Source: Gammaproteobacteria bacterium 54_18_T64
Lineage (GTDB): Bacteria > Pseudomonadota > Gammaproteobacteria > Pseudomonadales > Porticoccaceae
Direction of reading: 5' to 3'
Assembly (NCBI GenBank): GCA_002162825.1
Contig: MAAU01000091.1
Location: 1 to 64,000 of the forward strand
Length of the DNA stretch: 64,000 nt
The notes below the pieces were generated by a model. That model was not told the DNA's origin. It was given only the letters and a program-made list of their open reading frames with translations, and searched no databases. Shown here in pieces: positions 1 to 8,918 of this stretch. The translations under genes and the position numbers were made by a program. Position 1 is the first letter of the stretch; every line of letters begins with the position of its first letter.

Positions 1-306
1 GCGAGTGTAGCCTTGCAAAGTGGCTGGTTCGAGAATACCGCAGCGCAGAATGATGGTTTCTTCATCGGTGAAAGGGTCGAGCACCGACGTACTGTCGTCG
101 GGCATTAAAATCATGTCCGAGTCGTTGATGCCTTTCCAGCCGGCGATAGATGAGCCGTCGAACATTTTGCCTTCTTCAAAGAAGTTCTCATCGACCTCGG
201 TTGAGGGGATGGTAACGTGCTGCTCTTTGCCCTGAGTATCGGTGAAGCGCAGGTCAACCCAGCCAGCTTCACTTTCTTTGATGAGATTTAACGTTTTTTC
301 AGACAT
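1..306 (-). CDS. glnA: Glutamine synthetase type I, N-terminal 102 residues (partial)
   Basis: Catalyses ATP-dependent amidation of glutamate, the main ammonium assimilation step. Only the first 102 codons lie in the window; the gene runs off the left edge. The N-terminus reads [20 protein letters not shown] and carries the beta-grasp segment with the FDGSSIAGW motif typical of GlnA. The ATG at 306-304 follows a strong AGGAGGAC ribosome site (complement of 311-318). It is divergent from thiI, an arrangement common in gammaproteobacteria. Nothing suggests damage in the visible part. Confidence 0.95.
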   Translation of the reverse strand, partial: MSEKTLNLIKESEAGWVDLRFTDTQGKEQHVTIPSTEVDENFFEEGKMFDGSSIAGWKGINDSDMILMPDDSTSVLDPFTDEETIILRCGILEPATLQGYTR

Positions 307-713
307 TGTTGTCCTCCTGATCGAGATTCAGTGTGGGTTTTCATTCGCTCGCCAGAGGGCGATTGAAGGTGTAACAAAGTAATGGCAACGCCGCCATCGT
401 TTTTCAGACCTTTGTATTACGGACGAAACTATACACTAGCAATAGCGCAAAAGCTGTGCCGGCTGCGGTATGGGGGCTTTTGGGTCGGAAGTAGCGCGCT
501 AGCCCTCCAATGTGGTGGGCAGTATAACCTACAGGCACCAAAGGGGAGCGCCTGCCTGTGAAGTAAAGGCGTAGGTTTTCACTCTTAAAAGGTGCAATTT
601 ACCCACCAGTTTTTATGGGGCTCTACCTGGCTTCGTGTTCTGCCGAGTATCTGCCGCGTGGCGACTACTCTATAATGTGCGCCACTTTGAATTACCTGTC
701 GTGTTGCCCGCCC
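307..713. other. glnA-thiI divergent intergenic region
   Basis: About 400 bases without a credible gene. On the minus strand a TATAGT (complement of 428-433) could be a glnA -10 box, but no good -35 or clear sigma-54 GG/GC element was found. At 526-577 the heptamers AACCTAC and GTAGGTT are inverted repeats enclosing AGGC/GCCT pairs, so a folded RNA or DNA element is possible. A thiamine riboswitch was looked for and not seen. Confidence 0.5.
671..676 (+). promoter_or_regulatory. Candidate -10 box for thiI
   Basis: Perfect TATAAT followed by GTGCGCCAC, 37 bases before the thiI ATG. No convincing -35 hexamer was found at 16-18 bases upstream. It belongs to the TATAAT-plus-GC-rich discriminator pattern repeated elsewhere in this window. 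Confidence 0.5.
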
Positions 714-2174
714 ATGCATTTTGTCGTCAAGTTATTTCCCGAAATCATTATTAAAAGCCCGCCCGTGCGCAAACGCTTTATTAAGCAATTGCGCGAGAAC
801 CTGCGTCGTCTGGTCAAGGGCCGGTACCCCGATGTCAAAGTATTGAGCCAGTGGGACAAGATTGAGCTGGTGGCCGAGGGGGTGGATGCCGAGCGCTATG
901 CGTTTGTTGCCCGCGTATTGGGCAATACGCCGGGGGTGGCCAATTTCTCCCATGTCAGCACCCACCCGCTGGGTGATTTTGATGAAATGGCGGAATTACT
1001 CTGGCCCTTGTACGGCGAGGGCCTTAAAGACATGAGCTTTTGCCTGCGGGTGAAGCGCACCGGCAAGCACGATTTTAGCTCCACGGATTTTGAGCGCGAA
1101 GTGGGTGGCCGCCTGTTTCAGCGCTCCGAGGCGCGCAAGGTGCAGCTCAAGGGTGCCGATGTTGAAATACGTCTCGATATTCGCGGCCAGGTGCTCTCCG
1201 TGCTGGAAACCACAATCCAGGGTTTGGGTGGCTTTCCTCTCGGTACACAGGATGCCGTGTTGTCGTTGATTTCCGGTGGCTTCGATTCGACCGTGGCTAG
1301 TTACATGACCATCAAGCGCGGTTTGCGCACCCACTACTGTTTTTTCAACCTTGGTGGTCGCGCCCACGAGCTGGGTGTTAAAGAAGTTGCCTGGTATCTG
1401 TGGGATAAGTACGGCGCGTCTCACCGGGTGAAATTTATTACCGTGCCCTTCGAAGACGTGGTGGCGGAAATTCTCACCAAGGTCGACAACTCGCAAATGG
1501 GTGTGGTGCTCAAGCGCATGATGCTGCGCGCGGCGACAGAAGTGGCGAAAAACTGGAAAGTCGAAGCCCTGGTGACGGGCGAGGCGGTGGCTCAGGTCTC
1601 CAGCCAAACCCTGACCAACCTATCGGTAATCGATAGTGTCACCGAAACGCTGACCCTGCGCCCGCTTATCACCATGGATAAAAATGCCATTATCGATATT
1701 GCACGGGCGATTGGCACGGAGGCCTTTGCCGCCAATATGCCGGAGTATTGTGGCGTCATTTCGGTCAAGCCGACAACGCGGGCCAAGCCAGAACGGATAG
1801 AACACGAAGAGTCGAAATTTGATTTTGCCGTGCTCGACGCGGCAATTGCCGGGCGTCGCGAAGAAAATATCGATCAGATGATGGACGACTGGGTCGACCT
1901 GCCCAATGTGGAGGTATTTTCTGCCCCGCAGCCGGGGGCGATTATTCTCGATATTCGCCACCCCGATGAGGTCGAGCGCAAGCCCCTGGACGGCGGTGCC
2001 ACAGAAATACAGCTGGCACCCTTCTACGCCCTGCAAAACAGCTTCAAAAAGCTCGATCCCAGCCAGCAATATTTACTCTATTGCGACAAAGGGGTGATGA
2101 GCCAGTTACACGCGGAGCTCTTGAAAGAGCAGGGTTATGAGAATTTGGCGGTCTATCGCCCCGGGACGACTTAA
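714..2174 (+). CDS. thiI: tRNA 4-thiouridine synthase / sulfurtransferase ThiI
   Basis: Makes 4-thiouridine at position 8 of tRNA and supplies sulfur for the thiamine thiazole. The 486-residue product matches E. coli ThiI (482). An N-terminal ferredoxin-like/THUMP region is followed by the PP-loop SGGFDST near residue 186 and a C-terminal rhodanese domain. Both cysteines of the catalytic disulfide pair are visible, in MPEYCGV and LLYCDKGVMS. The start is placed at the ATG at 714 (MHFVVKLFPE) because the upstream in-frame ATG at 615 adds an unconserved tail lying over the promoter. A short hairpin follows the stop. Confidence 0.95.
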   Translation: MHFVVKLFPEIIIKSPPVRKRFIKQLRENLRRLVKGRYPDVKVLSQWDKIELVAEGVDAERYAFVARVLGNTPGVANFSHVSTHPLGDFDEMAELLWPLYGEGLKDMSFCLRVKRTGKHDFSSTDFEREVGGRLFQRSEARKVQLKGADVEIRLDIRGQVLSVLETTIQGLGGFPLGTQDAVLSLISGGFDSTVASYMTIKRGLRTHYCFFNLGGRAHELGVKEVAWYLWDKYGASHRVKFITVPFEDVVAEILTKVDNSQMGVVLKRMMLRAATEVAKNWKVEALVTGEAVAQVSSQTLTNLSVIDSVTETLTLRPLITMDKNAIIDIARAIGTEAFAANMPEYCGVISVKPTTRAKPERIEHEESKFDFAVLDAAIAGRREENIDQMMDDWVDLPNVEVFSAPQPGAIILDIRHPDEVERKPLDGGATEIQLAPFYALQNSFKKLDPSQQYLLYCDKGVMSQLHAELLKEQGYENLAVYRPGTT

Positions 2175-2184
2175 GCCGCTTTTG

Positions 2185-2210
2185 CGCTAAGTTTTAGCGG
2201 GGTTTTTATT
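2185..2210 (+). terminator. Probable terminator of thiI
   Basis: CGCTAA (2185-2190) and TTAGCG (2194-2199) form a short stem, followed by GGTTTTTATTT. The stem is small, so termination may be partial. Confidence 0.5.
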
Positions 2211-2223
2211 TGTGGGGCGTGCC

Positions 2224-2252
2224 ATGACTTCTCGCGCACTTTTCACTATAAT
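2224..2252 (+). promoter_or_regulatory. Sigma-70 promoter of typA
   Basis: ATGACT (2224-2229, 4 of 6 to TTGACA), a 17-base spacer and a perfect TATAAT (2247-2252), followed by the GC-rich discriminator GCGCCCC. It lies 33 bases before the typA ATG. Confidence 0.7.
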
Positions 2253-2285
2253 GCGCCCCACTTTTTCCCCGCGAAAACCTATCCC

Positions 2286-4100
2286 ATGTCTGATGTCGAA
2301 AAACTGCGCAATATTGCGATCATAGCCCACGTTGACCACGGTAAAACCACCCTGGTTGATAAACTCCTGCAGCAGTCCGGTACTCTCGATCGCAAAGATC
2401 AGGGCGCTGAGCGCATCATGGATTCCAACGATCAGGAACGGGAGCGGGGCATTACCATTCTGGCGAAGAACACCGCCGTGGAATGGAAGGATTATCACAT
2501 CAACATCGTTGATACCCCCGGTCACGCCGACTTCGGTGGTGAGGTGGAGCGCGTATTGTCGATGGTCGACTCGGTTCTGTTGCTGGTTGATGCGGTCGAT
2601 GGCCCCATGCCACAGACGCGCTTTGTGACCTCGAAAGCCTTCGAGCAGGGTCTCAATCCCATTGTGGTGATTAACAAGGTTGATCGCCCCGGTGCGCGTC
2701 CCGACTGGGTGATGGATCAGGTCTTTGAATTGTTTGATCGTCTCGGAGCCACTGACGAGCAGCTCGATTTCCCCGTTATTTATGCTTCGGCTTTAAACGG
2801 TGTTGCAGGGCTTGATCACAACGATCTGGCGGAAGACATGCAGCCGCTGTTTGAAATGATTGTCGATAAAGTCCCCGTCCCCGATGCAGATCGTGACGGT
2901 GCCTTCCAGATGCAGATTTCGGCTCTCGACTACGATAGCTACATCGGCGTTATCGGTATTGGCCGTATTTCTCGCGGCACTTTGAGCCCGGGTCAACAGG
3001 TGACTATCGTCAATAATATGGGCGATGAGCGCAAAGGTAAGGTGCTCAACGTTAAAGGTTATCTCGGCCTCGATCGCGTTGATACGGATCTGGCGCAAGC
3101 GGGTGACATCGTTACTATTAATGGCATCGACGGTTTGGGCATTTCCGATACCCTGTGTGATCCCGAATGTGTCGAAGCCCGTCCACCGCTCTCGGTTGAC
3201 GAGCCGACGGTGAGCATGGTCTTTCTGGTCAATAACTCCCCCTTCGCCGGTCTCGATGGTAAGTACGTGACCTCGCGTAATATTAAAGATCGCCTGCAGC
3301 AAGAGCTGATTCACAACGTGGCACTGCGTGTTGAAGATGGCGGTAGCCCCGACAAATTCCGCGTTTCCGGTCGTGGTGAATTGCACCTCTCGGTATTGAT
3401 TGAAACCATGCGCCGTGAAGGTTTTGAGATGGGTGTGTCCCGTCCCGAAGTAATTCAGCGCGAAGTCGATGGCGTGACTCAGGAGCCCTACGAGCAAGTG
3501 GTGATTGATGTTGAAGATCAGCACCAGGGTGCGGTGATGGAAGAGCTGGGCCTGCGTAAAGGTGAACTGACCAATATGGAGCCCGACGGTAAAGGCCGAG
3601 TTAAGCTCGAATTCCTGATTCCATCGCGTGGACTGATTGGTTTCCGCGGTAGCTTCCTGACCATGACCTCTGGCTCGGGCATTATGACCAGTGTTTTCGA
3701 TCATTACGGTGAAGTGAAGCAGGGTGAAGTACAGTCCCGTCAAAATGGTGTGCTGGTGTCGATGGTGAAAGGTAAGACTCTCGGTTACTCCTTGTTTAAC
3801 CTGCAGGAGCGTGGCCGCATGTTCCTCAGCCACGCTGAAGATGTCTACGAAGGTCAGGTTATTGGTATTCACTCACGGAGTAATGATCTCGCCGTGAACC
3901 CCACCAAGGGTAAGCAGCTGACCAACGTACGTGCTTCGGGTACCGACGAAGCGCTGACCCTGGTGCCGCCAATTATTTACACCCTTGAGCAGGCGCTAGA
4001 GTTTATCGAAGATGATGAGCTGGTTGAAGTTACCCCTCAGCATATTCGCATCCGTAAAAAGTTACTGACTGAAAACGAGCGTAAAAGAGCGGGTCGATAG
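2286..4100 (+). CDS. typA: Ribosome-associated GTPase TypA/BipA
   Basis: Translational GTPase that binds the ribosome and helps 50S assembly and stress or cold adaptation. The 604-residue length is standard. G motifs are AHVDHGKTT near residue 14, DTPGHADF near 76 and NKVD near 128, followed by an EF-G-like domain II and the BipA C-terminal domain. It has its own promoter and ends at a strong bidirectional terminator, so it is probably monocistronic. The glnA-thiI-typA neighbourhood is conserved in related gammaproteobacteria. Confidence 0.97.
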   Translation: MSDVEKLRNIAIIAHVDHGKTTLVDKLLQQSGTLDRKDQGAERIMDSNDQERERGITILAKNTAVEWKDYHINIVDTPGHADFGGEVERVLSMVDSVLLLVDAVDGPMPQTRFVTSKAFEQGLNPIVVINKVDRPGARPDWVMDQVFELFDRLGATDEQLDFPVIYASALNGVAGLDHNDLAEDMQPLFEMIVDKVPVPDADRDGAFQMQISALDYDSYIGVIGIGRISRGTLSPGQQVTIVNNMGDERKGKVLNVKGYLGLDRVDTDLAQAGDIVTINGIDGLGISDTLCDPECVEARPPLSVDEPTVSMVFLVNNSPFAGLDGKYVTSRNIKDRLQQELIHNVALRVEDGGSPDKFRVSGRGELHLSVLIETMRREGFEMGVSRPEVIQREVDGVTQEPYEQVVIDVEDQHQGAVMEELGLRKGELTNMEPDGKGRVKLEFLIPSRGLIGFRGSFLTMTSGSGIMTSVFDHYGEVKQGEVQSRQNGVLVSMVKGKTLGYSLFNLQERGRMFLSHAEDVYEGQVIGIHSRSNDLAVNPTKGKQLTNVRASGTDEALTLVPPIIYTLEQALEFIEDDELVEVTPQHIRIRKKLLTENERKRAGR

Positions 4101-4135
4101 AGATAAGCCGCTAGCTCCTGTTTGACGAAACATTC

Positions 4136-4184
4136 AAAACCCCCAGTACCAGCCTGAAATAACAAGGTTGTTACTGGGGGTTTT
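4136..4184. terminator. Strong bidirectional Rho-independent terminator after typA
   Basis: A 13-base perfect inverted repeat, AAAACCCCCAGTA (4136-4148) and TACTGGGGGTTTT (4172-4184), ends in TTTTGTTTT. The A-rich left arm would serve a minus-strand transcript as well. Confidence 0.9.
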
Positions 4185-4518
4185 GTTTTATGCGCTGGTT
4201 TTTTTAAGCTGCGGTTTCCCCACCCCTGGTGGCGAAGATAGTCCCTTGTTTGAGCATCAATGATGCCTGCACCGGCATGTGTGTAGTCAACACCTGGGGC
4301 GAAACAAGACCCCCTTTTCTTCATGCCCTTGCTGGTAGCTGTAGGGGGCAGTTCATTCCTTGTCGTGCTACTGTTCACCGAGGGCGCGGGGCTCGGCCAA
4401 TTACAGCACCTGAATCTTGTTAGACATGGCGTGCCCCAGCGTGAATGCGACATATTTCAGCAGTTTTTTGAAGGCCTGCTATTTAATAAAGTGTATGCAG
4501 AAAAGGGGAGTTAGGAAA
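4185..4518. other. Intergenic region before pip
   Basis: Holds no supportable gene. Short overlapping frames exist, but none has protein-like composition or a good ribosome site. The promoter for pip probably lies here; no clear -35/-10 pair was identified. Confidence 0.5.
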
Positions 4519-5484
4519 ATGCGTTCCTTGTATCCAGCGATCAAGCCCCATAGAGCAGAGCAGCTCGATGTTGGTGACGGTCATTCTCTCTATGTTGAGG
4601 AGTGTGGCAATCCAGATGGCCTGCCCATTGTGTTTGTTCACGGTGGGCCGGGAGCGGGCTGTACGCCGCAAGACCGCTGTTTTTTCGACCCTGAGGTGTA
4701 CCGCATTGTGCTCTTTGAGCAGCGCGGCAGTGGCCGCTCCACTCCCCATGCCAGCCTTGAGAAAAACACCACCCAGGCCCTGGTGGCGGATATGGAATTA
4801 CTTCGCGAGTTTCTGGGGATTCAACAATGGCAGTTGTTTGGCGGTTCCTGGGGCTCGACTCTGAGCTTGATTTACGCCCAAGCCCATCCAGAAAAGGTAC
4901 AGGGCATGGTGTTGCGGGGTATCTTTTTATGTCGGGATGAAGATATTCATTGGTTTTACCAAAATGGTGCCAGCGCTATATTCCCCGATCATTGGCAGGA
5001 CTTTATTACACCCATTCCCGAAGAAGAGAGAGGTGATTTCCTCGCTGCCTACCACCGTCGTTTAACCGGCGACAATGAATTGGAACGCATCCGTGTTGCC
5101 AAATCCTGGTCGCTGTGGGAGGCGCGCTGTGCCACCCTCGATCCGAATCGGCGTGTCGTCGAGCGCTTGGGTAGCTCCCATGTGGCACTGGCGATGGCGC
5201 GAATTGAAGCCCACTATTTCATTAATCAATGCTTTATGGCCGGTCAGTCTATTTTAGACAATATGGATAAATTGGCGGATATTCCCGCTATTGCCGTGCA
5301 TGGGCGCTATGACATGGTTTGTCCGGTGAAGCAGGCCTTTGATTTACAGGCCGAGTGGCCGGAGTTAAGTCTTGAAATTATTCGCGATGCCGGTCACGCC
5401 TCAAGTGAGCCGGCGACGGTCGATGCCTTGGTGAAGGCCACGGATCTCATGGCGAAAATCGTTAAAAACCGTGCCGATGACTGA
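4519..5484 (+). CDS. pip: Proline iminopeptidase (alpha/beta-hydrolase, S33)
   Basis: Releases N-terminal proline from peptides in the cytoplasm. The 321-residue protein has the oxyanion loop HGGPGAG and the nucleophile elbow GGSWGS, with Ser near residue 110. The C-terminal HGRYDMVCP and DAGHASSE segments carry the catalytic Asp and His. The ATG at 4519 follows AGGA and gives the usual family N-terminus (MRSLYPAIKPHR); the longer frame from 4417 is not conserved-looking. The dtd gene follows after 15 bases, so the two are probably cotranscribed. Confidence 0.93.
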   Translation: MRSLYPAIKPHRAEQLDVGDGHSLYVEECGNPDGLPIVFVHGGPGAGCTPQDRCFFDPEVYRIVLFEQRGSGRSTPHASLEKNTTQALVADMELLREFLGIQQWQLFGGSWGSTLSLIYAQAHPEKVQGMVLRGIFLCRDEDIHWFYQNGASAIFPDHWQDFITPIPEEERGDFLAAYHRRLTGDNELERIRVAKSWSLWEARCATLDPNRRVVERLGSSHVALAMARIEAHYFINQCFMAGQSILDNMDKLADIPAIAVHGRYDMVCPVKQAFDLQAEWPELSLEIIRDAGHASSEPATVDALVKATDLMAKIVKNRADD

Positions 5485-5499
5485 TTTGGTGGGTGGCAA

Positions 5500-5937
5500 G
5501 TGCGTGGTTTAATCCAGCGAGTTAGCTCTGCCAGCGTTGTTATCAATGGGCAGTGTCATGGCCGTATAGAGCAGGGCATCTTGCTTTTACTGGGCATTGA
5601 GGCGGCTGACGGCCTTGAGCAAAGTGAAAAATTAATTAACAAGGTGCTTAACTACCGAATTTTTGCCGATGTGGATGGGCGCATGAACCGCAGCCTTAAA
5701 GATATAGGTGGCGGGCTCTTAGTGGTGTCGCAATTTACCCTGGTGGCCGATACCAAGAAGGGTTTGCGGCCGGGGTTTTCCAGGGCCGCAGCACCCGATG
5801 CCGCAGAGCGCTGCTATGAGGATTTTATCCGTCGGCTCAAAGGACAATATTCAGCCGTTGCCAGCGGCGTGTTTGGCGCCGATATGCAGGTCTCTCTCTG
5901 CAACGATGGCCCGGTGACTTTTCTACTGGAATTCTAA
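5500..5937 (+). CDS. dtd: D-aminoacyl-tRNA deacylase
   Basis: Removes mischarged D-amino acids (and glycine) from tRNA, protecting translation. It is 145 residues, exactly the E. coli length. The two family signatures SQFTL and NDGPVTF are present. It starts with GTG at 5500, 15 bases after pip; the first residues MRGLIQRVSSASV fit the family. The gene converges with the phosphofructokinase. Confidence 0.95.
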   Translation: MRGLIQRVSSASVVINGQCHGRIEQGILLLLGIEAADGLEQSEKLINKVLNYRIFADVDGRMNRSLKDIGGGLLVVSQFTLVADTKKGLRPGFSRAAAPDAAERCYEDFIRRLKGQYSAVASGVFGADMQVSLCNDGPVTFLLEF

Positions 5938-6025
5938 AGCATCATTGGGCTTGAGCGGCAGATGTCCTTGCGCGTAATGGGCTAGTCTTTTCAGCCAGGG
6001 GTCTGGAAAAACATAGGCCGGCCCT

Positions 6026-7288
6026 TTAAATATTAAAAGCGGTTTTTAGCTTTTTCGGCACCAGAATATTTTTGGTGCGCGCATAAACCGGTACGCCATT
6101 TTTATAGGGTGGATAATCCTCGCCCTGAATCAGCGGCGACAGATATGTGCGAGCGGCATCGGTAATGGCAAAACCGTCGCGACTGATAAACGAGCGCGGC
6201 ATCATTTTTTCAACATTGGCGATTTTGTCCAATGGAGCCTCGCCCAGTGACCAGCTATAGCGCTTGCCCTTGCCGCGCTCTATGCTCACCATCACGGCAT
6301 TCTTGCCCTCGAGAGCGTATTCAACAGCGGCCCTACCCACGGCGTAGGCCTGCTCGACGTCGGTAGAGGAGGCGATGTGTCGAGCGGAGCGCTGCAGGTA
6401 GTCGGCCAGTGCCCAGTGGTATTTTAAACCGAGCTCGCTTTTAATCATTTCCGCCAGAGTCGGCGCCACGCCACCCAGCTGTTTGTGGCCGAAGGCGTCG
6501 GTGTTGCCGGCATCGGCGATTAAAGTGCCGTCTTTGTAGTGGGCGCCCTCAGAGGCAACGATCACACAGTAGCCATTTTTCTTGACGGTCTGAGCAACCT
6601 TTTTGAGGAATTTTTCGCGATTAAAGGCGATTTCAGGGAATAGAATAATGTGCGGCGGGTCGCCGGCCTGATCGGCAGCGAGACCACCGGCGGCGGCTAT
6701 CCAGCCTGCGTGGCGGCCCATCACCTCGAGAATAAACACCTTGGTGGAGCTTTCGCACATCGAGGCGACATCGAGACTGGCCTCTTTGGTTGAAACGGCG
6801 ACATATTTGGCTACGGAGCCAAAGCCGGGGCAATTGTCGGTGTAGGGTAAATCGTTGTCGACCGTTTTGGGAATATGGATGGCCTGAATGGGATAGCCCA
6901 TTTTTTCGGCCAGCTGCGAGACTTTCAGGCAGGTATCGGCAGAGTCGCCACCGCCGTTATAAAAGAAGTAGCCAATATTGTGGGCCTTAAAGACTTCGAT
7001 CAGGCGTTCATATTCGGCCGGGTTGTCGTCGAAGCTTTTCAACTTATGGCGGCAGGAGCCAAAGGCGCCCGAGGGCGTATGCTTGAGGGCGGCAATGGTG
7101 CTGGGCGTTTCCTTGCTGGTGTCGATCAGTTCTTCGCGCAGGGCGCCGATAATCCCGTTGTGTCCGGCGTAGACTTTGCCAATTTTACTGCGGTTGGCAC
7201 GGGCGGTTTCGATCACGCCACAGGCGCTGGCGTTAATCACTGCCGTAACACCACCGGATTGAGCGTAAAAAGCATTTCTTTTGGCCAT
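6026..7288 (-). CDS. pfp: Pyrophosphate-dependent 6-phosphofructokinase
   Basis: Reversibly phosphorylates fructose 6-phosphate using pyrophosphate instead of ATP. The 420-residue protein has the glycine loop NGGGDS (residues 111-116) and PKTVDND (140-146). Lysine in that motif, where ATP enzymes have glycine, is the known marker for PPi use. MGRHAGW is also present. The ATG at 7288 is preferred over the upstream TTG at 7303 because MAKRNAFYAQSGG matches the family start. It is divergent from mpl across about 125 bases containing a palindrome. Donor preference is inferred from motifs. Confidence 0.88.
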   Translation of the reverse strand: MAKRNAFYAQSGGVTAVINASACGVIETARANRSKIGKVYAGHNGIIGALREELIDTSKETPSTIAALKHTPSGAFGSCRHKLKSFDDNPAEYERLIEVFKAHNIGYFFYNGGGDSADTCLKVSQLAEKMGYPIQAIHIPKTVDNDLPYTDNCPGFGSVAKYVAVSTKEASLDVASMCESSTKVFILEVMGRHAGWIAAAGGLAADQAGDPPHIILFPEIAFNREKFLKKVAQTVKKNGYCVIVASEGAHYKDGTLIADAGNTDAFGHKQLGGVAPTLAEMIKSELGLKYHWALADYLQRSARHIASSTDVEQAYAVGRAAVEYALEGKNAVMVSIERGKGKRYSWSLGEAPLDKIANVEKMMPRSFISRDGFAITDAARTYLSPLIQGEDYPPYKNGVPVYARTKNILVPKKLKTAFNI

Positions 7289-7376
7289 AAAATTCCCGCA
7301 CAAGCGACGTCGTAAAAAATGTGCGCATCATACGGGAATAGTTCTTTAAATGCATGGCGGTTGGGCACCTGTGGTG

Positions 7377-7388
7377 TGATAATTATCA
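7377..7388. promoter_or_regulatory. 12-bp palindrome between pfp and mpl, possible operator
   Basis: TGATAATTATCA is a perfect 12-base palindrome with partly matching GTGG/CCAC flanks. It sits 25 bases before the mpl ATG and about 90 bases before pfp. It resembles a shortened Fur-type or other dimer site; the binding protein is unknown. Confidence 0.35.
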
Positions 7389-7413
7389 CCACTTATCAGG
7401 GAATTATTCATTG

Positions 7414-8838
7414 ATGCATATTCACATACTCGGTATTTGCGGCACCTTTATGGGCAGTCTGGCGCAGCTGGCAAAAGCGGATGGGCACCGTGTGTCGGGT
7501 TGTGATGCCAACGTCTACCCGCCGATGAGCGAGCAGCTCGAACATGCCGGCATTGAGTTAACCCAGGGCTATGACCCGGCACAGCTAGTACCGGCCCCCG
7601 ATCTGGTGGTGGTAGGCAATGCTTTGTCGCGGGACAACCCTTGTGTGGAATACATGCTGCGCGAGCAACTGCCCTACACTTCCGGGCCGCAATGGTTGGG
7701 CGAGCACTTTTTACAGGGCAAGTGGGTATTGGCCGTCGCCGGTACCCATGGCAAAACAACCACCTCAAGCATGCTGGCCTGGATACTAGAATATGCTGGC
7801 CTGGAGCCGGGGTTTTTAATTGGTGGGGTGCCCAATAATTTCGATGTCTCGGCGCGACTCGGCGGTGAAAAATACTTTGTCGTCGAGGCCGACGAATATG
7901 ACACCGCCTTTTTTGATAAGCGTTCGAAGTTTGTGCACTACCGCCCGCGCACGGCCATATTGAATAATCTCGAATTTGATCACGCCGATATTTTTAGCGA
8001 CTTGCAGGATATTCAGCTGCAATTTCACCATATGATTCGCACCATCGCCGATGATGGTTTGATTATTCATCCCCATAGCGACAGTAATATTGGCGCTACC
8101 CTGAGTGGCAAGTTTGATCGGCGCTACAGTGCCGGTAAAAAATATGCCTGGACCCCAGTGCAAACGACGGGCGAAGGAGGGCAGTGGCAGGTTGAACTCG
8201 ATGCCGCCGACGGCAGTGTCTTTACCGTCTGCAATACTGAGAAAGATGAGCGTGGCGAGTGTGAGGGTGGCTACGAGGTGCGCTGGCAGCAAAGCGGCCT
8301 GCACAATGTCGCCAACGCCCTGGCGGCCATCGCCGCAGCCAACCATGTCGGCGTGAGTTTATCCCAGGCTTGCCAGGCGCTGAGTGCCTTTGAGGGTGTT
8401 AAGCGACGCATGGAGTGTCTGGGCCAGGTCGATGCCATCAGTATTTACGATGATTTCGCCCACCATCCAACGGCCATTGCGACGACGCTGGACGGCTTGC
8501 GCAATAAGGTGGGCGACGACAAAATCATTGCGGTGATTGAGCCCCGCTCCAACACCATGAAGCTGGGCGTGCACAAAGCCGAGTTAATCAGTGCCGTGGC
8601 ACAAGCCGATCAGGTCTTTTGGTATCAGAGCACAGGCATGTCCTGGTCTCTCGACGAAAGTGTCGACAGTCATGGGCGTAATACCGTGGTCGACGACCTA
8701 CAACAGCTGATTGAGCAAACGGCTGTTGCCGCGCAGGCATCGGGGGGATCGCCCAGCCACGTACTGATTATGAGCAATGGCGGCTTTGGCGGCTTTCACC
8801 ATCGCTTGTATGACTATTTAGAGGCGCATGCCGGGTAG
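7414..8838 (+). CDS. mpl: UDP-MurNAc:L-Ala-gamma-D-Glu-meso-DAP ligase (murein peptide recycling)
   Basis: Reattaches recycled murein tripeptide to UDP-MurNAc, bypassing the Mur ligase steps. The 474-residue Mur-ligase fold has an N-terminal Rossmann-like start MHIHILGICGTFMG, the ATP loop GTHGKTTTSS near residue 110, and the Mpl-type IYDDFAHHPTAIATTL segment. The start is the ATG at 7414; the longer frame from 7354 lies over the upstream palindrome and lacks conservation. The next gene starts 80 bases after the stop on the same strand. Confidence 0.93.
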   Translation: MHIHILGICGTFMGSLAQLAKADGHRVSGCDANVYPPMSEQLEHAGIELTQGYDPAQLVPAPDLVVVGNALSRDNPCVEYMLREQLPYTSGPQWLGEHFLQGKWVLAVAGTHGKTTTSSMLAWILEYAGLEPGFLIGGVPNNFDVSARLGGEKYFVVEADEYDTAFFDKRSKFVHYRPRTAILNNLEFDHADIFSDLQDIQLQFHHMIRTIADDGLIIHPHSDSNIGATLSGKFDRRYSAGKKYAWTPVQTTGEGGQWQVELDAADGSVFTVCNTEKDERGECEGGYEVRWQQSGLHNVANALAAIAAANHVGVSLSQACQALSAFEGVKRRMECLGQVDAISIYDDFAHHPTAIATTLDGLRNKVGDDKIIAVIEPRSNTMKLGVHKAELISAVAQADQVFWYQSTGMSWSLDESVDSHGRNTVVDDLQQLIEQTAVAAQASGGSPSHVLIMSNGGFGGFHHRLYDYLEAHAG

Positions 8839-8918
8839 CATGTGCGTGGCAGAGGCTATTGTTCGCAGGCCTGTTCTCGCCTGCTGCCAACATCCCAGCG
8901 ATAGGCGGTCACTGGCTG

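Noticed and set aside
600-713. Thiamine riboswitch before thiI
   Set aside because: No TPP-aptamer core (CUGAGA or ACCUGAUCUGGAU-like) present.
2793-3872. Long minus-strand open frame (359 codons) inside typA
   Set aside because: Shadow of a conserved gene; composition is His/Thr rich, with no family likeness.
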